Notes under the pieces: model-generated
The model's database searches: none
The model's input: only the letters and a program-made list of their open reading frames with translations
What the model was told of the DNA's origin: nothing
Program-made: the position numbers and the translations under genes
Shown: positions 16,818 to 26,541 of the stretch, piece by piece
Numbering within the stretch: the stretch's first letter is position 1
How the letters are laid out: each line of letters begins with the position of its first letter
NCBI GenBank assembly: GCA_045046885.1
Contig: JASFYX010000053.1
Coordinates: forward strand, 1-64,000
Direction of reading: 5' to 3'
Source of the DNA: CG1-02-35-72 sp045046885
GTDB lineage: Bacteria > Bacteroidota > Bacteroidia > Flavobacteriales > Flavobacteriaceae
DNA length: 64,000 nt

Positions 16818-17687
16818 ATGTACAATTTATTAAAAGGGAAAAAAGGCATTATATTTGGAGCATTAGACTCAAAATCAATAGCTTGGAAAGTAGCAGAACG
16901 CGCTCATGAAGAAGGTGCTAAATTTGTTTTGACCAATGCACCTGTTGCCATGAGATTGGGCACAATTGCCGATTTGGCCGAAAAAACAGGTTCACAAATT
17001 ATTCCTGCAGATGCCACTTCAATTATGGATCTTGAACATTTGGTAGATGAATCTATGAAAATACTAGGCGGTAAAATTGATTTTGTTTTACACTCAATAG
17101 GGATGTCTGTAAACGTGCGTCGTGGCAATCATTACACACACCAAGATTACAACTTCACCAAAAAAGGCTGGGATGTTTCTGCACTGTCATTTCATCGTGT
17201 TATGAGTGTTTTGTATCAAAGAGATGCTATGAAAGAATGGGGTAGTATTGTCGCTTTAACCTATATGGCTGCCCAACGTGTTTTCCCGGATTATAATGAT
17301 ATGGCCGATAATAAAGCCTATTTAGAATCGGTTGCGCGTAGTTTTGGTTATTTCTTTGGCCGCGATAAAAATGTACGTGTCAATACCATATCACAATCGC
17401 CTACACCTACAACGGCCGGAAGTGGTGTTAAAGGTTTTGACGGTTTCTTCGCTTTCGCGGATAAAATGTCGCCATTAGGCAATGCTACAGCTTTAGAATG
17501 TGCCGATTATACCATTAGTATGTTTTCAGATTTAACTAAAAAAGTGACACTTCAAAACCTATTTCACGATGGCGGTTTTTCTAATATGGGCATCAGTACA
17601 GCTATAATGGAAGACTTTATAGACAACGGTTTAAAAAACAAGGAAGCCTCTAAAGAGCCTGATTCTAAAGACAAACCAAAAAAATAA
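16818..17687 (+). CDS. fabI: Enoyl-ACP reductase (NADH)
   Basis: A 289-residue member of the short-chain dehydrogenase fold catalysing the last reduction in each fatty-acid elongation cycle. Visible are GALDSKSIAWKVAERAHEEGA (cofactor loop), LHSIGMSVNVRRG, and the catalytic Tyr-x6-Lys in DYNDMADNKAY. FabI is the usual triclosan target. The C-terminus carries an extra polar tail (KEASKEPDSKDKPKK) beyond the usual length of about 270 residues. It has its own promoter and terminator. Confidence 0.95.
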   Translation: MYNLLKGKKGIIFGALDSKSIAWKVAERAHEEGAKFVLTNAPVAMRLGTIADLAEKTGSQIIPADATSIMDLEHLVDESMKILGGKIDFVLHSIGMSVNVRRGNHYTHQDYNFTKKGWDVSALSFHRVMSVLYQRDAMKEWGSIVALTYMAAQRVFPDYNDMADNKAYLESVARSFGYFFGRDKNVRVNTISQSPTPTTAGSGVKGFDGFFAFADKMSPLGNATALECADYTISMFSDLTKKVTLQNLFHDGGFSNMGISTAIMEDFIDNGLKNKEASKEPDSKDKPKK

Positions 17688-17706
17688 ACTAAAATATTTT
17701 TATATA

Positions 17707-17737
17707 AAAAGCGGTGATTGAATAAATCACCGCTTTT
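17707..17737 (+). terminator. Rho-independent terminator
   Basis: Stem AAAAGCGGTGATT (17707-17719), loop GAATA, perfect complement (17725-17737), then a T-run. It ends fabI. Confidence 0.9.
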
Positions 17738-17876
17738 TTTTTGAAATGGGTTTGCTGAAATTTGCAAATACAATATTATGAAAATTTAAATTAGTGAAGT
17801 ATGAGGATTGTCATTGTTTAGGCGCCACTAAAATTTTAATTTTAAGGCTTCTAATAAAAAACAATTAAACCATTTT

Positions 17877-18752
17877 ATGAGACCACTAAAAATTATAGTA
17901 CTCGCTAAGCAAGTGCCTGATACACGTCATGTTGGCTCCGATGCCATGAAGCCCGAGGGTACAGTAAATAGAGCAAAGCTAGCCACAGTATTTAATCCGG
18001 ATGATTTGCACGCCTTAGAATTGGCTCTAAATATAAAAGACCGCATAAAAGGAACTAAAGTTATTGTAGTAACAATGGGACCCAGAAAAGCTGCCGATAT
18101 TATAAGAGAAGGTTATTACCGTGGTGCCGATGACGGTATTATGGTTTCCGATAGACGTTTTGGCGGAGCCGATACATTGGCAACCAGTTATACACTTATA
18201 AAAGCCATTCAGAAGTTAGCGCCATTCGATTTAATTCTTGGAGGCCGACAAGCCATTGACGGTGATACGGCTCAGGTAGGACCGCAATGCGCCGAAAAAT
18301 TACACATACCTCAAGTCACTTACGTAGAAGAGGTTTTAGAAGTCAATGATAATGAAATTATTGCCAGACGCCGTTTAGAAAAAGGTGTAGAAACGGTCAG
18401 TGCGCCATTACCTTGTTTGATGACAGTACACGGTTCTTCGCCCGATTGTAGGTCAAGACATGCCAAAAATCTTATGAAATACAAGTACGCCAGAACCAAA
18501 ACCGAATTAAAATCGGCCGATGAATTGTTGTTATCATTACACGAAAAAAGGCCTTACCTAACTATTCCTGAATGGAGTGTTGAAGATATTGAAGCCGAAT
18601 TAGAAAAAATTGGTTTGTCGGGCTCTCCTACCAAAGTAAAAAGTGTAGAGAATATTGTACTAACCGCAAGCGAAGCCAAATTACTGAGTGATTCTGACGA
18701 AGATGTAGAATTGATGGTTAAAGAACTCATAGAACACCATATCATCGGGTAA
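17877..18752 (+). CDS. etfB: Electron transfer flavoprotein beta subunit
   Basis: A 291-residue subunit, longer than the usual length of about 250. Family motifs are KIIVLAKQVPDT at the start, NPDDLHALELAL, GGRQAIDGDTAQVGPQ and MTVHGSSPDCRSRHAKNLMKYK. It pairs with EtfA (23 nt downstream) to carry electrons from acyl-CoA dehydrogenases toward quinone. The acyl-CoA dehydrogenase encoded next in the same operon is the obvious donor. Confidence 0.93.
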   Translation: MRPLKIIVLAKQVPDTRHVGSDAMKPEGTVNRAKLATVFNPDDLHALELALNIKDRIKGTKVIVVTMGPRKAADIIREGYYRGADDGIMVSDRRFGGADTLATSYTLIKAIQKLAPFDLILGGRQAIDGDTAQVGPQCAEKLHIPQVTYVEEVLEVNDNEIIARRRLEKGVETVSAPLPCLMTVHGSSPDCRSRHAKNLMKYKYARTKTELKSADELLLSLHEKRPYLTIPEWSVEDIEAELEKIGLSGSPTKVKSVENIVLTASEAKLLSDSDEDVELMVKELIEHHIIG

Positions 18753-18775
18753 CCTTAAATTTAAAATTATTACAA

Positions 18776-19795
18776 ATGAAAAGTGTATTTGTTTATTGTG
18801 AAGTAGAAAATAAAAAAGTAGCAGATATAAGTCAGGAGTTACTATCAGCCGGAAAACAGTTGGCTCAAAAATTGAGTTGCCCCTTAGAAGCGATGGTTTT
18901 TGGTAAAGATTTATCCGAAATTAAAAATCAGATAGCCCCTTATGGTGTCGATAAAATATTTGTAGCAGACGATGTGCGGTTAGAACCTTATAGAACTTTA
19001 CCTCATGCGGCTTTAGCTACCAAAATATTAAAAGAGGAAAATCCTCAAATTGTATTGTTTGGAGCCACATCGGTTGGGAGAGATTTAGCGCCTAGAATTG
19101 CTTCGGCGTTAAATTGTGGTTTGACAGCCGATTGTACCATTTTAGATATTGGCGACCATTTTGCTAAAAAAGAAAAGAAAGAATACAAAGATTTATTATA
19201 CGCCATTAGACCCGCTTTTGGGGGTAGTATTATGGCCAATATTATAAATTGGGATATGCACCCTCAAATGGCAACTGTTAGAGAGGGTGTGATGAAAAAA
19301 GAAATATTCGATGCCAATTATACTTCAGAAATTGTTAATGTTGCTGTCGATAAAATTGTAACCGATGAAGAATTTGTAGTCAAAATAATCGAACGTCATA
19401 TAGAAGAATCGGGTGTAAACCTTAAAGAAGCCCCAATTATTGTCGCCGGAGGTTACGGTGTAGGCTCCAAAGAAAACTTTGAACTTTTACAAGAATTAGC
19501 GCATTTATTAGGGGGTGAAGTAGGCGGGTCTCGCGCCGCAGTAGATGCCGGATTTATTGAACACGACCGTCAAATTGGGCAAACCGGTACAACGGTTAGA
19601 CCAAAATTATATATAGCCGCCGGTATTTCGGGCGCTATTCAGCACACCGCTGGTATGCAAGAATCGTCATTAATTATTTCAATTAACAATGACGCGGATG
19701 CGCCTATAAATAATTTAGCAGATTATGTTATTAAAGGTGACTTAAATGTGGTCATCCCAAAAATGATTAAATACTATAAAGCAAACGCAAAATAA
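18776..19795 (+). CDS. etfA: Electron transfer flavoprotein alpha subunit
   Basis: A 339-residue FAD-binding subunit. The C-terminal domain has the expected GGEVGGSRAAVDAGFIEHDR, QIGQTGTTVRPKLYIAAGIS, GAIQHTAGMQES and INNDADAPI segments that hold FAD. It follows etfB by 23 nt and precedes the dehydrogenase by 19 nt. Confidence 0.94.
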   Translation: MKSVFVYCEVENKKVADISQELLSAGKQLAQKLSCPLEAMVFGKDLSEIKNQIAPYGVDKIFVADDVRLEPYRTLPHAALATKILKEENPQIVLFGATSVGRDLAPRIASALNCGLTADCTILDIGDHFAKKEKKEYKDLLYAIRPAFGGSIMANIINWDMHPQMATVREGVMKKEIFDANYTSEIVNVAVDKIVTDEEFVVKIIERHIEESGVNLKEAPIIVAGGYGVGSKENFELLQELAHLLGGEVGGSRAAVDAGFIEHDRQIGQTGTTVRPKLYIAAGISGAIQHTAGMQESSLIISINNDADAPINNLADYVIKGDLNVVIPKMIKYYKANAK

Positions 19796-19814
19796 AAGTA
19801 CTAAAAACAAGCAG

Positions 19815-21533
19815 ATGAATAATTTTTTTAAAGATACACCCGATTTAAAATTTCATTTAGAAAATCCTGTTTTTCAGAAAGTTGTAAAAATGAAAGAACG
19901 CAATTTTACACAATCAGATAAATACGATTTTGCCCCTTTAAACCACGAAGATGCTTTAGATTCTTACGAAAAAGTATTGGGAATTGTAGGTGAAATTTGT
20001 GCAGAAACTATTGCCAACAATGCAGAATCTGTAGATCTTGAAGGACCCCATATAGAAAATAACGAAGTAGTATATGCCAAAGGCACCACAGCAGATTATA
20101 AGGCCTTATACGAAGCCGGCTTAATAGGTATGTCATTACCCAGACAATACGGCGGTTTAAATTTCCCATTATTGCCTTACGTTATGGCGGCAGAAATGGT
20201 GGCTAGAGCCGATGCCGGATTTGCCAATATTTGGGGATTACAAGATTGTGCCGAAACTATTTATGAGTTTGGCTCAGAAGAACAAAAAGAAAAATATTTA
20301 CCGCTTTTTAACCGTGATGGTGTTACAGCGGCTATGGTTTTAACAGAACCCGATGCCGGATCTGATTTACAAGCAGTAAAATTAAAAGCCACTTTTGACG
20401 AAAAGGAAAATGTCTGGAAACTAAATGGTGTCAAACGTTTTATTACCAATGGCGATGCCGATATATCGTTGGTTTTAGCCCGATCTGAAGAAAATACAAC
20501 AGATGCCAGAGGCTTGTCTATGTTTATTTACGACAGGAATAACCATGCTGTTCAAGTACGTCATTTAGAAAAAAAATTAGGTATAAAAGGCTCGCCAACA
20601 TGCGAATTGGTTTTTAAGGACGCACCGGCAGAATTAGTGGGTAAAGAACGCTTTGGTCTTATAAAATACGTTATGGCTTTGATGAATTCGGCTAGATTAG
20701 GCGTTGGTGCCCAATCTGTAGGAATTGCTGATGCCGCTTATCGCGAAGCCTTAAAATATGCCGAAGAGCGTGCGCAATTCGGAAAAGTTATAGCCAACTT
20801 CCCTGCGGTTTATGAGATGATTACCAATATGAAAATTAGGATAGATGCCCTGCGCGCATTGTTGTACGAAACCACAAGCTTTGTAGATATTTCTAAAGCT
20901 TATGAAGAGCATATGAAAGAAGAGAAACTAGAAAGAGAAGAACGTATGGAAATGAAAGCTTATGCTAAATTAGCCAATGTGTTTACGCCACTCATCAAAC
21001 TGACAGCAAGTGAAGCTTGTAATGCCATTGCTTATGATTCGCTTCAAATTCACGGGGGTACGGGTTTTATGAAAGATTTTCCTATTGAGCGTATATATCG
21101 TGACGCTAGAATTACATCTATTTATGAAGGAACTTCTCAATTACAAGCAGTTGCAGCTATAAAAGGCGTTACTACCCATGTTTTTTTAGAGCGTATAAAA
21201 CAATATAACAATGACGTTTCAGAAGAAAATAGCACTTTAAAAATAAAGCTCCAAAAAATGACTTCTGAATATGAATTAATTGCCAACAAAGTAATTGATT
21301 TAGACAATACAGAAAATCTCGATTTTCATGCCAGACGTTTGGTAGAAATGGCAGGGAATATCATTATGGGTTATTTATTGGTTTTAAACAGTCAGCGGGA
21401 TACGAAATTTTGTAAATCGGCTAAGTTATTTGTCGATTTAGCAAAATCAGAGAACAGAGAAAAGTTTGATTATATAGACAATTTCGACTTAGAAAGCCTG
21501 GATTTATACAGATTATCAGTAAAAATTATTTAA
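19815..21533 (+). CDS. Acyl-CoA dehydrogenase family protein
   Basis: A 572-residue flavoenzyme, long for the family because of an N-terminal extension of about 60 residues and a C-terminal helical domain after residue 440. The core shows AAMVLTEPDAGSDLQAVKLK (FAD/substrate loop), AEERAQFGKVIANFP, IHGGTGFMKDFPIERIYRDA and YEGTSQLQ, with the Glu that serves as catalytic base in related enzymes. It should oxidise an acyl-CoA to the enoyl-CoA, passing electrons to the EtfAB pair encoded just upstream. Chain-length specificity is unknown. A terminator overlaps the stop codon. Confidence 0.9.
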   Translation: MNNFFKDTPDLKFHLENPVFQKVVKMKERNFTQSDKYDFAPLNHEDALDSYEKVLGIVGEICAETIANNAESVDLEGPHIENNEVVYAKGTTADYKALYEAGLIGMSLPRQYGGLNFPLLPYVMAAEMVARADAGFANIWGLQDCAETIYEFGSEEQKEKYLPLFNRDGVTAAMVLTEPDAGSDLQAVKLKATFDEKENVWKLNGVKRFITNGDADISLVLARSEENTTDARGLSMFIYDRNNHAVQVRHLEKKLGIKGSPTCELVFKDAPAELVGKERFGLIKYVMALMNSARLGVGAQSVGIADAAYREALKYAEERAQFGKVIANFPAVYEMITNMKIRIDALRALLYETTSFVDISKAYEEHMKEEKLEREERMEMKAYAKLANVFTPLIKLTASEACNAIAYDSLQIHGGTGFMKDFPIERIYRDARITSIYEGTSQLQAVAAIKGVTTHVFLERIKQYNNDVSEENSTLKIKLQKMTSEYELIANKVIDLDNTENLDFHARRLVEMAGNIIMGYLLVLNSQRDTKFCKSAKLFVDLAKSENREKFDYIDNFDLESLDLYRLSVKII

Positions 21534-21558
21534 ATCTATTCTAAAAAAGAATAGATTT
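21532..21558 (+). terminator. Rho-independent terminator
   Basis: Stem AAATCTATTCT (21532-21542), short A-loop, complement (21548-21558), then a T-rich run. The stem starts inside the dehydrogenase stop codon and ends the etf operon. Confidence 0.75.
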
Positions 21559-21580
21559 AGATATTTTTTTGTTTAAGTAG

Positions 21581-21611
21581 TTGCATTTCACATATATTGT
21601 AACTAAATTTG
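21581..21611 (+). promoter_or_regulatory. Promoter of the T9SS cargo gene
   Basis: TTG at 21581-21583, 20-nt spacer, TAAATTTG at 21604-21611. It lies between an in-frame upstream TTG and the ATG at 21644, fixing the latter as the real start. Confidence 0.7.
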
Positions 21612-21643
21612 TTAAATTCAATAATCATTCAATCAATTCTACT

Positions 21644-23491
21644 ATGAAAAAAATTTTACTATTGTTGGCAGTTGTTCTAACCGTCGGCACACTCTATTCT
21701 CAAACAATTAACACAACTTATAGTTGGCCTGATGCTACTTGGTCTTTATCAGGTACTTATAATGTGGGTAATTTACTACTAGACCCTACAACAACCGACA
21801 GTCAATTTAAATTTGATGATTCTCAAGTTTCTAACTCAGGAGATCAAATTTATTTAGAAGCACCGACTATAGATTTAACAGCTGCTTTTACAGCGGGTGA
21901 AAAGGCCTTAAAAATAAATGTTTCAATGGCTTTTGCCCTTACTGGTGCTACTTCAGAAATTTTAGGTTTTCAATATTGGGATGCTGATGCCAGAGCATGG
22001 GTACTCATGCCTGAAGGGACACCACAAGCTGGTGATTCTCAAGGAGATTATACAACTTGTGCCATTGGTGTTTTTGATATGTATTTCGATTTTAAAAATT
22101 TAACACCCAATCAACAACAAAATTTTAAGTATCGTGTATTTTACGATGATGGAGGCTTGCTAAAAGGTAAAGGAATCTGTTTTACTGCCAATAATATTAC
22201 TTCTGTAAATATTACTTGTAATGCCCCAACAGCCTTGCATACTACAAATTTATTAAAGGATAGCGCAGATATTAGTTGGACTGCTAACAATAGCGAAGAG
22301 CAATGGGATTATGAATACGGTGGTGCTGGATTTACACAAGGAACAGGGATTTTTGATCAAACGGGTCTAGACCCTTCCAACCCTGGTAATCCACCAAACG
22401 CCCATCTTTCCGCTTTAAGCAGTAGTACAAGCTACGATTTTTACACCCGTGCTAACTGTATACCAGAAATGCAAGGAGGTGCAGTTTATAGTGCTTGGTC
22501 TTCAAAATTAAACTTTACTACTTTAGACGCTTGTACAGCACCTAGTGGTGGTATGGGTAATAATATAAAACCAACTTCTTTTAATATTAATTGGGCGCCT
22601 CAAGGACCTGAATCTTCTTGGAATATTGAATATGGATTAACTGGTTATACACAAGGAGGCTCGGCTAGTCTAGGTAATTTTGTGTCTACAGATAATACAG
22701 GAGGAGACTTAATTAATGGTTTAACAGCCAGTACCAGTTACGATTTTTATGTACAAGCTATTTGTAGTAGTAGTTCTACAAGTTCTTGGGCAGGACCTTA
22801 TACAGTAACAACAGCCGCCTATTCTTTGGGTTGGTATAATTTACAATGGCCTCAAAATGGTAGTATTAACGCTGGAGATACATATGATGTTTATGCGCAA
22901 GTGTATTCAGAGCAAAAGACAGATGTATCTGGTCAAACAGCTGCAGCCACAGATATAAAAGTTTGGATTGGTTGGAGTGCAACAGATACAAATCCAAATA
23001 CTTGGCCCGAATCTAATTGGATACAGACTACTTTTAATACAGCTTCTTTATCTGCTAATAATGATGAATATATGCTCAACTTAGGTGCTACACTTACAAC
23101 AGCTGGCACTTATTATTATGCCAGTCGTTTCCAATTATTTACTGAGGCGGTTGTATATGGAGGATTCGGAGGCCCTTGGAGTGGTATAAGTACAGCAAGT
23201 GGTGCTAATGTATCAGGTGTCTTAACCGTTACAGGCACTTTAGCTGTTGGCAATCAGGTTATAGAAGGTTTTAACTTTTATCCTAATCCTTTAAAAGATA
23301 ACATGACACTTAATGCGCAAGAAAATATAGAACAAGTGGAACTCTATAATTTATTGGGTCAGCAAGTTATGATAAAACAACCTAATGTTAGTACCTACCA
23401 AATAAATATGAGTACCCTTAAGACGGGCGTTTATTTTATGAAAGTAAAAGTAGGTGACAAAACAGGCACTTATAAAGTAGTTAAACAATAG
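21644..23491 (+). CDS. Secreted fibronectin-type III protein with T9SS sorting domain
   Basis: A 615-residue exported protein. Order: Sec signal peptide (KKILLLLAVVLTVGTLYSQ); an unrecognised beta-rich domain (about 20-190); two fibronectin-III-like repeats, each with a SSTSYDFY or ASTSYDFY strand (about 190-400); a further beta domain; and a C-terminal type-A sorting domain (FNFYPNPLKDNM.. to GVYFMKVKVGDKTGTYKVVKQ). Such tails direct proteins through the type IX system to the cell surface or medium. No catalytic motif is seen, so adhesion or structural roles are possible. It has its own promoter and terminator. Confidence 0.85.
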   Translation: MKKILLLLAVVLTVGTLYSQTINTTYSWPDATWSLSGTYNVGNLLLDPTTTDSQFKFDDSQVSNSGDQIYLEAPTIDLTAAFTAGEKALKINVSMAFALTGATSEILGFQYWDADARAWVLMPEGTPQAGDSQGDYTTCAIGVFDMYFDFKNLTPNQQQNFKYRVFYDDGGLLKGKGICFTANNITSVNITCNAPTALHTTNLLKDSADISWTANNSEEQWDYEYGGAGFTQGTGIFDQTGLDPSNPGNPPNAHLSALSSSTSYDFYTRANCIPEMQGGAVYSAWSSKLNFTTLDACTAPSGGMGNNIKPTSFNINWAPQGPESSWNIEYGLTGYTQGGSASLGNFVSTDNTGGDLINGLTASTSYDFYVQAICSSSSTSSWAGPYTVTTAAYSLGWYNLQWPQNGSINAGDTYDVYAQVYSEQKTDVSGQTAAATDIKVWIGWSATDTNPNTWPESNWIQTTFNTASLSANNDEYMLNLGATLTTAGTYYYASRFQLFTEAVVYGGFGGPWSGISTASGANVSGVLTVTGTLAVGNQVIEGFNFYPNPLKDNMTLNAQENIEQVELYNLLGQQVMIKQPNVSTYQINMSTLKTGVYFMKVKVGDKTGTYKVVKQ

Positions 23492-23511
23492 ATTTTTTGA
23501 AACACAGTTTT

Positions 23512-23537
23512 AAAGGCCCTGCTATAGCGGGGCTTTT
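23512..23537 (+). terminator. Rho-independent terminator
   Basis: An 11-bp stem (23512-23522 with 23527-23537, loop TATA) running into a T-tract, 20 nt after the T9SS cargo stop. Confidence 0.85.
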
Positions 23538-23549
23538 TTGTATTTTGGA

Positions 23550-23571
23550 TGTCATATTGAGCGGAGTCGAA
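23550..23571. repeat. Dispersed repeat, copy 1
   Basis: TGTCA, three variable bases, then TGAGCGGAGTCGAA. The same pattern recurs at 34191-34212. Sequences of this kind are familiar between genes in many Bacteroidota genomes. Confidence 0.6.
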
Positions 23572-23642
23572 ATATCTCAATTCTTTTGACGAGAAATGTT
23601 TTCAGGGTTTCACTTAAAGTGAAGCTCTGAATAATTACTACT

Positions 23643-23676
23643 ATTGATACGATGACTCCGAAGTCATCGTATCAAT
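23643..23676. repeat. Hairpin repeat, copy 1
   Basis: Arm ATTGATACGATGACT (23643-23657), loop CCGA, perfect complement (23662-23676). A sister copy at 26542-26574 has the same stem with one G-C pair swapped to C-G. Confidence 0.8.
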
Positions 23677-23823
23677 TTCAATAAGAATGGAATTCTTCAC
23701 TACTAACATGATTTTGTTATAGTATTTTAAACTCAGATTAATAGAATAGACAATATCAAAAAGTTATTAAACTAAAATTCTGAAATTTTAAGTAAGTCAT
23801 CACTGAGTTAAAATCTAAATAAT

Positions 23824-23831
23824 TATATTTG
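23824..23831 (+). promoter_or_regulatory. Promoter -7 element before the glycosyltransferase
   Basis: TATATTTG, exact consensus. It overlaps an in-frame TTG at 23829, ruling that out as the start codon. Confidence 0.55.
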
Positions 23832-23852
23832 ATTTTTATAACACATAGCACT

Positions 23853-24848
23853 TTGCAAGACCTGTCGTTCTCTATTATTATTCCCGTTTACAACCGTCCT
23901 CAAGAAATTGAGGGACTATTAAAAAGCCTTGTTTCACAAGATTTTAAAAATTCATTCGAAGTTGTTATTATAGAAGATGGTTCATCGATTAAGGCAGAAA
24001 CTGTAGTTAAGAAATATCATAAGAATCTTAATATCAATTATCTTTTTAAAGAAAATTCGGGTCCGGGATTGAGTCGGAATTTTGGTATGAAAAAAGCCCA
24101 AGGGAATTATTTTATCATTTTAGATTCTGATGTTATTGTGCCCAAACACTATTTATCGGTTGTAGCCAAAACTTTAAAAACCAATTTTACTGATGCTTTT
24201 GGCGGACCCGATGCGGCACATCCTTCGTTTAGCGTCATTCAAAAAGCCATTAATTACAGTATGACATCTGTATTGACAACAGGTGGTTTACGCGGTCATA
24301 AAAACAACACTCATTTTCAACCGCGGAGTTTTAATATGGGTTTGTCTAAAAAGGCTTTTGAAGCTATAGGTGGCTTTACAAAACAGCGCATAGGCGAAGA
24401 CATAGACCTCACTTTTAGATTGTGGCAAAGTGGTTTTAAAACGCAGTTTGTAGCCAAAGCTTTTGTCTATCATAAACGACGTGCTAATTTTGAACAATTT
24501 TTTAATCAGACTTACAGTTTTGGTAAAGCCCGCCCAATTCTAAATAAACAACATAAAAATACAGCCAAACTGACCTACTGGTTTCCGAGTATTTTTGTCA
24601 TAGGATTTGTGCTGAGTATTATTATATTTCCGTTTTTTCAAATCCTGACGGCTTTATATCTGCTTTACTTTTTACTTATTTTTATGCATTCATTAACCAT
24701 AAATAAAAATATTTTAGTAGCTTTTTTAAGTATTTATACAACATTGATACAAATGTTTGGTTACGGATTGGGTTTCTTACAATCGCAATTTAATTTGCAC
24801 ATTTTAGGTAAATCGCCACAAGAGACTTTTCCTAAAATGTTTGTATAA
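23853..24848 (+). CDS. Family 2 glycosyltransferase
   Basis: About 331 residues from the TTG at 23853 (MQDLSFSIIIPVYNRP). The GT-A domain shows SIIIPVYNRPQEIEGLL, VVIIEDGSS, ENSGPGLSRNFG and the metal-binding acidic motif IILDSDVIVP. GGFTKQRIGEDIDLTFRLW is the acceptor/catalytic region. Two membrane helices follow near the C-terminus (about 250-310). It should add a sugar from a nucleotide donor to a lipid or surface glycan at the inner membrane; substrate unknown. The start is uncertain because no ATG is available near the N-terminus. Confidence 0.85.
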   Translation: MQDLSFSIIIPVYNRPQEIEGLLKSLVSQDFKNSFEVVIIEDGSSIKAETVVKKYHKNLNINYLFKENSGPGLSRNFGMKKAQGNYFIILDSDVIVPKHYLSVVAKTLKTNFTDAFGGPDAAHPSFSVIQKAINYSMTSVLTTGGLRGHKNNTHFQPRSFNMGLSKKAFEAIGGFTKQRIGEDIDLTFRLWQSGFKTQFVAKAFVYHKRRANFEQFFNQTYSFGKARPILNKQHKNTAKLTYWFPSIFVIGFVLSIIIFPFFQILTALYLLYFLLIFMHSLTINKNILVAFLSIYTTLIQMFGYGLGFLQSQFNLHILGKSPQETFPKMFV

Positions 24849-24866
24849 AAGCCGACACTAAATTTG

Positions 24867-24874
24867 TATTTTTG
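24867..24874 (+). promoter_or_regulatory. Promoter -7 element
   Basis: TATTTTTG, exact consensus, 20 nt before the ATG of the cysteine-synthase-like/CBS gene. Confidence 0.55.
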
Positions 24875-24894
24875 CCCCACATTTAAAGAAATTT

Positions 24895-26256
24895 ATGGAG
24901 TACGCTCAAAATATATTAGGAACAATTGGTAATACACCACTTGTTAAACTCAACAAAATTGTAGAAAGTGTTGACGCTTTAGTTTTGGCTAAAGTCGAAA
25001 CTTTTAATCCTGGGAACTCAGCAAAAGACCGTATGGCTTTAAAGATGATTGAAGATGCCGAAGCCAATGGTAGTTTAAAACCTGGCGGTACAATTATAGA
25101 AGGCACTTCGGGTAACACCGGTATGGGTTTGGCTATGGTAGCCACTTTAAAAGGCTACAAACTTATTTGTGTTATGGCCGACAAACAATCTAAAGAAAAG
25201 GTTGATATTTTACGTGCTGTTGGAGCTGAAGTAATCGTTTGTCCAACGGCAGTTGAGCCAGATGATCCACGTTCTTATTATTCTGTTTCTAAAAGATTGG
25301 CTGCAGAAACGCCCAATTCTTGGTATGCAAATCAATACGATAATTTATCAAACTCATTGGCACATTACGAGAGTACAGGACCCGAAATTTGGAAACAAAC
25401 TGAAGGTAAAATCACCCATTTTGTAGTAGGTGTAGGTACTGGAGGTACAGTTTCTGGTATTGGTAAATATTTAAAAGAGCAGAATCCAAATGTTAAAATA
25501 TGGGGTATAGATACCTATGGCTCTGTATTTAAAAAATACCACGAAACGGGTGTTTTTGATGAAAATGAAATATATTCTTATATAACCGAAGGTATTGGCG
25601 AAGATATTTTACCTAAGAATGTCGACTTTAGTGTGATAGATGGTTTTACAAAAGTAACCGATAAAGATGCCGCCGTTTACACGCGGAAATTGGCTATTGA
25701 CGAAGGTATTTTTGTGGGCAATTCTGCCGGTGCTGCCATTAAAGGCTTATTGCAACTTAAAGAACATTTTAAACCAGAGGACGTGGTTGTTATACTTTTC
25801 CATGATCACGGGAGTCGTTATGTTGGTAAAATGTTTAATGACGCATGGATGCGCGAACGGGGCTTTTTAGACGAAGACATTACTGTTGCTGCCGATTTGA
25901 TTAAGAGTCATAATAACAGGCCACTTATTTCTGTTAAAACCGAAGAGCTTGTGTCTCATGCTATAGATCGTATGCGTCAATATGAAATATCGCAATTACC
26001 TGTTTCTGATGCCAATGGTTTTGTGGGGTCTTTAGACGAAAGTCAGTTGTTTAATCTTTATTTTGAAGATAAAAATATTGCCGACTTACCTATAAAGGAT
26101 GTTATGCAAAAACCTTTTCCCGTAGTTAAAATGATGACTAAAGTAGAAGAAGTCTCTAAACTTATCAATAAAGAGAATCAAGCCGTTTTGGTAGATTTAT
26201 CTAATGGTAAATTTGACATTATTACCAAGCATGATATTGTACGGACAATTCATTAA
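24895..26256 (+). CDS. Cystathionine beta-synthase-like PLP enzyme with CBS domains
   Basis: A 453-residue protein. The PLP fold (about 1-320) has the Schiff-base Lys44 in NPGNSAKDRMA, TSGNTGMGLAM, and the phosphate loop GVGTGGTVSGIGKYL. Two CBS motifs (about 335-453) end in VLVDLSNGKFDIITKHDI. The domain plan matches cystathionine beta-synthase, which joins serine (or activated serine) and homocysteine, but a cysteine synthase activity is equally possible. A close single-domain paralogue is at 52714-53751. The CBS tail suggests nucleotide control. Confidence 0.85.
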   Translation: MEYAQNILGTIGNTPLVKLNKIVESVDALVLAKVETFNPGNSAKDRMALKMIEDAEANGSLKPGGTIIEGTSGNTGMGLAMVATLKGYKLICVMADKQSKEKVDILRAVGAEVIVCPTAVEPDDPRSYYSVSKRLAAETPNSWYANQYDNLSNSLAHYESTGPEIWKQTEGKITHFVVGVGTGGTVSGIGKYLKEQNPNVKIWGIDTYGSVFKKYHETGVFDENEIYSYITEGIGEDILPKNVDFSVIDGFTKVTDKDAAVYTRKLAIDEGIFVGNSAGAAIKGLLQLKEHFKPEDVVVILFHDHGSRYVGKMFNDAWMRERGFLDEDITVAADLIKSHNNRPLISVKTEELVSHAIDRMRQYEISQLPVSDANGFVGSLDESQLFNLYFEDKNIADLPIKDVMQKPFPVVKMMTKVEEVSKLINKENQAVLVDLSNGKFDIITKHDIVRTIH

Positions 26257-26300
26257 AAAACTTGTTGTACATTTAAATTTAATACTTATAACTCAGGTTT

Positions 26301-26460
26301 ATATGTTGTACCTAAAGGCACAATAAACAATTCACTTTTTTAAAATTACCGATATGACGTCCCTAACGGGACATTATATAATAGTTTACGTCCCTTAGGG
26401 ACGAAATATATGTAGTATAGAGATGAGGATGTGCAGATTTGTGCCGTAGGTACAACATAT
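26301..26460. repeat. Nested palindromic (REP-like) element
   Basis: Outer arms of about 23 bp, ATATGTTGTACCTA.. at 26301-26323 and its near-complement at 26438-26460. Inside lie two small palindromes, GTCCCTAACGGGAC (26359-26372) and CGTCCCTTAGGGACG (26389-26403). No transposase is present. Confidence 0.6.
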
Positions 26461-26541
26461 TAGATAGTAATTTATAAAATTCCCTACCATTTTTATTAAT
26501 TCACAACGGATTTAAAAATTAAATTCACACCGATGACTCAT

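Larger units (their letters stand above)
23538..23823. other. Gap with dispersed repeats
   Basis: No gene. It holds a copy of a dispersed GAGCGGAGTCGAA-type repeat (23550-23571), a strong hairpin repeat (23643-23676) and A+T-rich DNA leading to the next promoter. Confidence 0.6.
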
